Part shown: piece by piece, positions 18,975-25,004 of the stretch | Layout: each line of letters begins with the position of its first letter | How positions within the stretch are numbered: the stretch's first letter is position 1 | DNA from: Podochytrium sp. JEL0797 | Taxonomy: Eukaryota > Chytridiomycota > Chytridiomycetes > Chytridiales > Chytriomycetaceae | NCBI GenBank assembly: GCA_027596195.1 | Contig: JADGJG010000297.1 | Location: 1-25,004, forward strand | Direction of reading: 5' to 3' | DNA length: 25,004 bases | Position numbers and translations under genes: made by a program | Notes under the pieces: generated by a model | What the model saw: the letters and a program-made list of their open reading frames with translations, nothing else | Databases searched by the model: none | Told to the model about the DNA's origin: nothing

Positions 18975-19439
18975 ATTTTCTTTATCTTCTTATTGATTAT
19001 TATTCCTTCGCCTCGCGTGGGTAAGTTGTATCCAGTGGTAAAAATGCAGCCATCACACTAAAAACATGGTGGAAAAAAGGCAGGACGACATTTTTTCACA
19101 GAAAACGAAAAAAAACCATAAACTTCTTTCGTTTTTCGATTCAAAAAAAATCCTGGAAAACTGCCATTGGTCAGGGTGCGTGGCCCGCGGGGTGAGTGGT
19201 TACTCATGCCCGGGATGTCGAGGCGAGCCGCGTGGGGGCCAGCGAGATCTATTATAGCTCCAATTTTTTGCCGCCAATACCAACACCAAATTGCCCCGCT
19301 CCTCAATCTGCCCCAATCTGAAATGCCACTCTTCATTAGAGAGTTGAGAAGGGGAAGCCCGTTCAGAACTTATTTTTGTGTCGTTACTCATGCGGGAGGG
19401 AAAGCGAATTAACGCAATAGCAATCTCTGTTCAACAGAA

Positions 19440-20882
19440 TCAAATAAATTGAAACACCTCGTATTCCTCGATTTGACACGCAGCTTCTCCCAGAAATTCA
19501 ACCATTGCGACCCCGTAAGTGCTGCTCTGATAGCACCAAACTCGGCTGCCTACCACATGCAAATCGTGACCACCTCCAAACGCTGGGCCATAACTTTGAC
19601 GTCCAAAAGCCCCAAGGCCAAGGCACTCCTGCTTGATAGCAGTTGTATTCCACTTCTCTCCACCTGTCTCAACATACGAAAACAAGCACGCCTCCTTCAC
19701 GGGAATCCATCCCCGTATAGAACTCCAAGACGCGTCAACATACCCACCAACCACTTTACCACTAACCGTTTTGATCACAGTCACCGTATTTGTCTTCCCA
19801 TCACACGCCTCATGGAACTTGGAAGTGTCAAACTCGGCGGTCGATCCACGGAAGAGCAACTTCATTTTGCTCCGATTCACTGGAAGTGCCACAGCAGTCT
19901 TCAAAGCCGCTTTAAGATCCTTCATTGCGGTCCTGGACAGAATGTTCGATTTCGAAAGCCGGGGAGACATTTCCCACTTCTGGACTTCCTTGGAGGCGGA
20001 ATTGAAATGGAACTCCAAGCACGTTTGCATCTCCTCCGAAAACAATGAGAGATGCGGTTCAACAAATAGCTTGAAATCCTCCGGCGGGAGGGAATAAATC
20101 GACCCGCAGAAAATCGGGAGAACGCGAACGGCGTCGTCTCGCGCCAACGAAAGATCGAGAGACCCAATGCCGGATCCAGCAGATAGATTCTCCACGTCTT
20201 GACGCGACTTCAACCAGGCAACCAGAAAAGACCAATGCTCAATGGTAGACAGCGATTTGCAGGCCAGGATTTCGCGCACATCACCCTCCGACATGTCAGC
20301 CAACAATCCCCGCCCCGCTTCAACCGCCTCGTCAAAGTGCTCGAACGTCTCACATAGCGCTTCTTTCGTGCCCGCGAGGAAGCCGAGTCGCTTGGAGATG
20401 ACGTAAAACTCGAGAGCGTTTTGCTTCGTGAGCGAGTGGTTCAAAAGGTGCTGCAGGCATTGGTCTTTGAGTGAGTAGAGGAGGAGCTGGTCTGCGAACA
20501 TGGCGACACGCGTCAAGATGGAATCAGGGACTTGGACAGATCCCGTATACACGAACTCGAGAACCGCGGTGAGGGTTTTGAGGTCCACGTCGGGATGGTT
20601 GAACACGGCTCTGAGCGAGGAAGCAGTCTTGGCATCGACTTGAACACCCACAGGAACCACGACGGGATCCTGGCTCGTGTTCCATCTCTCTTCCAATGCC
20701 CGCTCGTAAAACTCGCAGTGAAGGCTGATCAAGTTCGCATGCGCGAGCACGGGAGTGCGTTGCTCGCCAACAAGGAGAAGGACATCGGCGAACTTGGAAG
20801 ACTGCAAGAGAGTCTTGAGGCTGGCTGGGACGCTGGTGTCGCTGGTGGCCGTAAGGGGTGTGACGGAATGGGTTGCGAGCAT
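19440..20882 (-). CDS. BTB/POZ-BACK-TLDc domain protein
   Basis: Single exon, 480 residues, ATG at 20882 and TGA at 19440. Residues about 20-145 form a BTB/POZ domain: SLKTLLQSSKFADVLLLVG, HANLISLHCEFYERAL, TLTAVLEFVYTGSVQV and FADQLLLYSLKDQCLQHL. Residues about 150-290 are a BACK-like helical region. Residues about 325-480 form a TLDc domain with KMKLLFRGSTAEFDTSKFHE, GGYVDASWSS, ACLFSY, GPAFGGGHDLHV, STYGVAMVEFLG and the terminal EEYEVFQFI. BTB domains often dimerise and link substrates to Cullin-3 ligases; TLDc domains are tied to oxidative-stress resistance and V-ATPase regulation. Combined BTB-TLDc proteins are expanded in some early-diverging fungi. The absence of introns is unusual in this window. 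The partner and substrate are unknown. Confidence 0.92.
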   Translation of the reverse strand: MLATHSVTPLTATSDTSVPASLKTLLQSSKFADVLLLVGEQRTPVLAHANLISLHCEFYERALEERWNTSQDPVVVPVGVQVDAKTASSLRAVFNHPDVDLKTLTAVLEFVYTGSVQVPDSILTRVAMFADQLLLYSLKDQCLQHLLNHSLTKQNALEFYVISKRLGFLAGTKEALCETFEHFDEAVEAGRGLLADMSEGDVREILACKSLSTIEHWSFLVAWLKSRQDVENLSAGSGIGSLDLSLARDDAVRVLPIFCGSIYSLPPEDFKLFVEPHLSLFSEEMQTCLEFHFNSASKEVQKWEMSPRLSKSNILSRTAMKDLKAALKTAVALPVNRSKMKLLFRGSTAEFDTSKFHEACDGKTNTVTVIKTVSGKVVGGYVDASWSSIRGWIPVKEACLFSYVETGGEKWNTTAIKQECLGLGAFGRQSYGPAFGGGHDLHVVGSRVWCYQSSTYGVAMVEFLGEAACQIEEYEVFQFI

Positions 20883-21106
20883 TTCGGATCAAAACAAACC
20901 AAAAAAACCTTTTCGGGTACCAACCCCCCTCCATTCCATACTGAAATCAACCTCAGATCTTCAGAATTCAAATATCCAACCAGCACCCTCTCTAGAAACT
21001 CCAGGTTCTTCTTGGAGGGATTCAGGGCGGCCAGGACTTCGTCAAAGGCGTCTGCGGCGCATTGGACCGAGGCGGCGAGGGGCGAGGCGCTTCCCTCGTG
21101 CGTCGT
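20729..21106 (-). other. Unassigned open frame between BTB-TLDc and M16C genes
   Basis: A 126-codon minus-strand frame opens immediately after a GGTAG that would be a valid splice acceptor. It begins TTHEGSASPLAASVQC and continues AADAFDEVLAALNPSKK and LERVLVGYLNSEDLR, a plausible helical sequence with good codon use. It has no ATG in its first 50 codons and its end overlaps the BTB-TLDc start in another frame. It could be an exon of an alternative transcript or a decayed remnant. No family recognised. Confidence 0.3.
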
Positions 21107-21179
21107 CTACCTTTGATCGGGAACACGAAAAACTCGTGAATAAAAGAAAAGAACTCTTCTTCTATTTATCAGATTCAGA

Positions 21180-24100
21180 TCATCTAATCTCAAACTCCGA
21201 CAACTTTCCAACAACCTTAAACCCAATACCCACTTCCTCCCCCGCAAACCGCCCCTTCATCGCCTCCACCTCCTCCCCACTCATACTCTTGGTCACCAAC
21301 GCAACCACCCTCCGATCGTCCTCCAAAAACTGTCCAAAATACCTCCCAAACACCCTCCTCAAATCCTTCCCATCAACATCCACAACCCCACTCTCAAACA
21401 CCCTCTCCTGCTCCTCCGTCACAACTCCCCTCAAACACCGCCGCAACACTGTTCCAATACAGCCACCACTCGTGCTCTTCTCCGTCACACTGCGATACAC
21501 GACGGACGCGCGCGCTGTTTCAATGTTGAATGGGGACGCGATTTCGGCGAACCCGGCGTCGGTGGAGAGGTGGCGCAACAGGCGGTGGAATTCGAGAGTA
21601 GCGAGGTAGGGGTCGGAGGATTCGCTCACGTCGAAGGAGAGCTGGCCTGTCCAGGCGGAGAGGTAGAGAGACGCGTCGTAGGCGTATCCTTTACCGCGGA
21701 TGGAGGTGTACAAGGGGCCTTCGGCGCGGGAGAGGAGTTCAGCAAGGAGGGTGACTGTGATTTTGATTTGTTTAGAAACGACCACCGATAATACACAGAA
21801 AAAAACTAACCCGCGTAGTAATCCACCGTTTTCAACACATCGCATGGCACAATCGTGACCATATACGAAGCTGTCACTCCCTCCACAGGAACCAACACAG
21901 CCTTTCCAAACGCGCGCGTGTCCAACGAATCCACATTGTACGGGAACCGCCTCAACGGAAACGCCGTCGCAACTTCTTGTCCCTTCTTCCCATTCGCACC
22001 GCCACGTTTCCTCAAATCCTTGACCGAATTGAACCCTTCAACCTCCGCGTCCCACTTTGCCAGCACCATCTTCAACGCCTTCTCAGGATCATAACCAGCA
22101 CCCATCGGCACCGCTACCTGCAAGAACCCAGGCTCCCCACTCGCAACCGACACTCCCCCCACAATCGCACACTGCAACGCCCCCAACGAATCCACCACCT
22201 CCTTCAACCCCTTCTTTGCCTTCATCTTCTTCACAACCCCCTTCAAAAACTGCTCCTGCGCAAACACACTCATCTGACCTTCATTTTCCACCTCCCCATT
22301 CCCTTTCCCCCTCTTCCTCTCTCCAGTCACTCTCGTACTCACGGCACTCAACAAACTCGTCCCCTCCCGCTTCACCTCCTTCAAATCCGACCTCAACTTT
22401 TGCACAGCCGACAACACCCTCTCGCGTGTAAACACGGAAAACAACAACACTCGCATCAACCACTCCACCGCCGCTTCGAATCCTTCCGGGTCGCTCGAAC
22501 AACTCATCATGAATTGCCCGGCGAGCCATCCACAACTCCACAGGTCGTTGCCGAACCCGACTCCGGCTTCATGCGAGACAAAGGTTTCGGTCGTTTTGGT
22601 CACCACGGTCGTGTATGGGATGTGTTTGCCGCCGCGCGTGGGGAGGTGGAGGGGAGATTGGAAGAGGAGTTCTTGGAAGAGGACGAGGTATGGGCGGAGG
22701 TGTGTGGGGAGGGAGGCGATGGGGAAGGCGAGGCGGAGGTGCGTGAAGAGGGTGGAGGTTTGGACGAGTTGGGATTGAGTGAAAGGGCGTGGGTGGGTTG
22801 GGGAGGAGGTGGGGTGCAGGGACATTGTGCATGGGAGTTTGGGGAGGGAGGCAACGTTGGGGATAGAGGGGAATGCGGCGAGGACAGAGTCTGGGAGGTC
22901 CACTTTGTTAGCCGTGAATGCGTGTGCGGCTACAGTGCCGAGGTCGGCGAGGCCTTGGGATCCCAGGGTTTCTTGGCGGTGGGTGAGGGAGGTGGTGGAG
23001 AGGGAAGCAAGGTCGGCGGCCATTTGTCGGCATGGTTTGGCCGTGATTTGGACAACAGGGGAGTCCACCAACTGCGTCTGAATCAACGCGCACCAGAACT
23101 CGATCGGCTCTTGACGCAGCTCCTCCACCACAGCAAACACGGATCCACGCGTCATGGTCAAATCCGCTCCGGGAACAACACCCTTGGACAAATGGAACCG
23201 CGTGATTTCAGGCAACACGTAATTCGCAACGACTTCGTGTGGGTCTTCTTCGAACGCTTCCTTGATTTTGCGAACGTAGCGGTTGATGGTGCGTGTCAGA
23301 GCTTCGCGTGTGATGGTGGATGGGTCCGTGTATGTTTCGAGGAGGGACATGAGTTTCTGCTTGAAGACGGCGGGGTCCACCACGGCCACATTATCATCGT
23401 CTTCATCATCGCTCTCTTCGCCCGCGCTTTCTTGATCCATCTCTGACCCTTCCTCGTCATCAGATCCCTCCCCCTCCTCACTCGCCTCATCGTCCTCATC
23501 CATCATATCCTCACACCCAACCCCACTGAAATAAATCACCACCGCCGTCTTCAAATAACTCTTGATATCATAATCCACCTCTGCCGCCCACGGCTCCTCC
23601 GTCTCCACAAACGCCTGATACAATGGACTCGCACTCGTGTCCTGCAACAACCTCAAGACAATATCAAGCGCCACAATCGTGCGAAAATCGTTGGATTCGG
23701 GACCAGGCCAGCAGAACACCATGGACCCGTGGGATTCATCTTGCGAGGGGAACGTGATTGTGTCCGTGGCGGAGGCGAGAGCAAACTCGGGAGAGGTCGT
23801 GAACTCCACCGCCTGCACATCCTTGAATGAACCTGACGCTTTCGAAACAGGCAAATGAACATGCTTCAACGCTTCCAACACATGCGCGTGGTCCACGGTT
23901 CCACAGATCAGAATCGTCATGCGGTCAGCGCTGTAAAACCGGGCATGGTAGTCGATAATGTCCTTGTTGGTCAAGTTACGAATAGAATCGGTTTTTCCAC
24001 CGCATTCATATGCATAGGCGGTATTGGGGAACAGGTGCTGGCGGATAGCGAGGTCAAGCAGGTCAGCCTCGGTGTATTCGCGGCCAGCCATTTCGCAGAA

Positions 24101-24675
24101 CACGACGCCTTGTTCGGCTCCGAACCCGTCAACTTGTTGTTCAAGAGAGTTTAGCGGAGAGTGAGGTTCGGTTAACTTGGGGGCAAGATTCCCTTACCGT
24201 GGTACACCTCCGTCATGAACTGCTCGTCCGTCAGAGTGGGCTGTAGGATGTGATCGAGCAGCACGGGCAGCACACGCGCAAGGCCTTCTCCACCCGCCGT
24301 GGCAATGGAATAAGAAGTGTGATCGTCAGCAGTGTATGCATTGGAACCCGTCGAGAGCGAGCGGGTTGCAAGGGTGTCGAGGTATCCGCGGCTGTTTGCG
24401 CAAGAGAGTGTTTAGCTGTCCAACACATTCTCCAATAGGGATGGCAGCACCAACCGCGGGAACTCCTTGGATCCGCAGAAGATGAGGTGTTCGAGCGTGT
24501 GCGGCAGCCCCGAGTCGTCCAGCGAGCCCGTGGGCAGGATCATCTGTGCCGAGACCAGCGGGCCAGGCAGCGAAGCAAAGACCACGCGGAGTCCTCGCTC
24601 GCTGTGTTTGTAAACAGAGACAGGGCCGTGGAAGGCATCGGTGCTCTGCGACTCGAGAGCGAATGGGAGCGTCAT
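21180..24675 (-). CDS. M16C zinc metalloprotease, C05D11.1 / YOL098C type
   Basis: Four exons: 24675-24455, 24391-24198, 24132-21811 and 21754-21180. They total 3312 nt, 1103 residues. The inverted zinc motif HTLEH is at residues 59-63 within GLPHTLEHLIFCGS. RGYLDTLATRSLSTGSNAYT, DDHTSYSIATAGGEG, PVLLDHILQPTLTDEQF and GVVFCEMAGRE follow; the Glu of FCEM, near residue 152, is the likely third zinc ligand. The rest has the repeated M16 half-domains and ends SEFEIR. The group is related to insulin-degrading enzyme and the mitochondrial presequence protease, but its substrates are poorly known. No mitochondrial targeting peptide is evident at the N terminus, so a cytosolic enzyme is inferred. A highly acidic insert of about 50 residues lies around 344-392. 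The first intron's donor is GTTGGT. It lies upstream of the BTB-TLDc gene on the same strand. Confidence 0.93.
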
Positions 24676-25004
24676 GGCTTGTTTGCTTGGTGGATGGACA
24701 AAAAAAAGAAATTCACAAGAAATTCAGGACCAAGGAGAAAGAGAGATTTATGCAGATTCTTCAAATTATTAAGAAGAACACTCTTATTCATCGGAACGAA
24801 AGTAATGTCATATTATCAATGATCTTGCCATTCAAGTGACGTCCGAAATGCATCCGAAAACATTTTTTCTGTATTCTCACCATTCACACGGTGTCACCAC
24901 ATCCGAAACCAACACCGTCACGGCCGCCCGCGCGCCCCCCCGCCACCCGGCAGACAGCACGCCCCCAGCCCCCACCCCCCCCCGACCCCGCCCCCCACCC
25001 CACT
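24676..25004. other. Upstream region of the M16C gene and C-rich window end
   Basis: No gene is seen. 24700-24840 is A-rich on the plus strand and would be the promoter/5' UTR of the M16C gene. 24885-24920 has an imperfect inverted pair (CACGGTGT and ACACCGTC). From about 24921 the sequence is almost purely C with few other bases, with no coding structure. Confidence 0.6.

Larger units (their letters stand above)
18784..19439. other. Intergenic region without a supported gene
   Basis: 656 bp between the eS17 stop and the BTB-TLDc stop. It contains the AATAAA at 18875, three consecutive hairpins at 18906-18974, several A-rich runs around 19080-19150 and short open frames on both strands that show no family features or good codon use. 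I see no tRNA, 5S or snRNA signature. Confidence 0.6.

Noticed and set aside
19058..19412. Short open frames on both strands between RPS17 and BTB-TLDc
   Set aside because: They overlap each other, contain A-rich runs and show neither conserved motifs nor coding-like codon use.
21977..23446. 489-codon plus-strand open frame
   Set aside because: It is the antisense shadow of the M16C coding exon; its sequence is low-complexity and lacks family features, while the minus strand carries conserved M16 motifs.

Overview
The window looks like nuclear DNA of a gene-dense early-diverging fungus, most likely a chytrid. Almost every gene has short GT-AG introns, mostly 47-96 nt, intergenic gaps are often below 150 bp, and the gene set mixes fungal housekeeping genes with families that most Dikarya lack: a GABA-B-like class C GPCR, a GPI-specific phospholipase D and an HROB-type recombination factor. 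The placement is inferred from gene content and architecture, without any database search. All splice models below were built by hand from frame, phase and homology. For seven genes the summed exons give a whole number of codons.

Layout. 120-952 (+) holds the last two exons of a nuclear, charged, low-complexity protein (MRE11-like or topoisomerase II-like tail). 4100-1071 (-) is a complete class C GPCR of about 921 residues. It is divergent from 4264-9401 (+), a complete 16-exon TRAPPC8/Trs85 of 1399 residues. The 163-bp gap between them carries a near-perfect inverted repeat. 12757-9537 (-) is a secreted GPI-phospholipase D with a zinc phospholipase domain and FG-GAP repeats, convergent with TRAPPC8. 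14905-12797 (-) is an HROB-like OB-fold protein whose stop codon lies only 39 bp before the GPI-PLD start.

15247-15905 (+) is a cysteine-rich, PAN/apple-like secreted-type protein with an unresolved 5' structure. 15982-17556 (+) is the Paf1-complex subunit PAF1. 17848-18783 (+) is ribosomal protein eS17, with a start codon standing alone in exon 1 and an unusually long 440-nt first intron. 18784-19439 has no convincing gene but holds three back-to-back hairpins. 20882-19440 (-) is an intronless BTB-BACK-TLDc protein. 24675-21180 (-) is a complete M16C metalloprotease of the C05D11.1/YOL098C type. Both window edges are C-rich, including a 23-base poly-C run at the left, and look like contig ends or low-quality sequence.

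The genes do not form one pathway. Loose themes are genome maintenance (HROB, possible MRE11), transcription and translation (PAF1, eS17), membrane traffic and surface biology (TRAPPC8, the GPCR, GPI-PLD, the PAN protein) and proteolysis (M16C). I see no transposon, CRISPR array, tRNA or rRNA gene.
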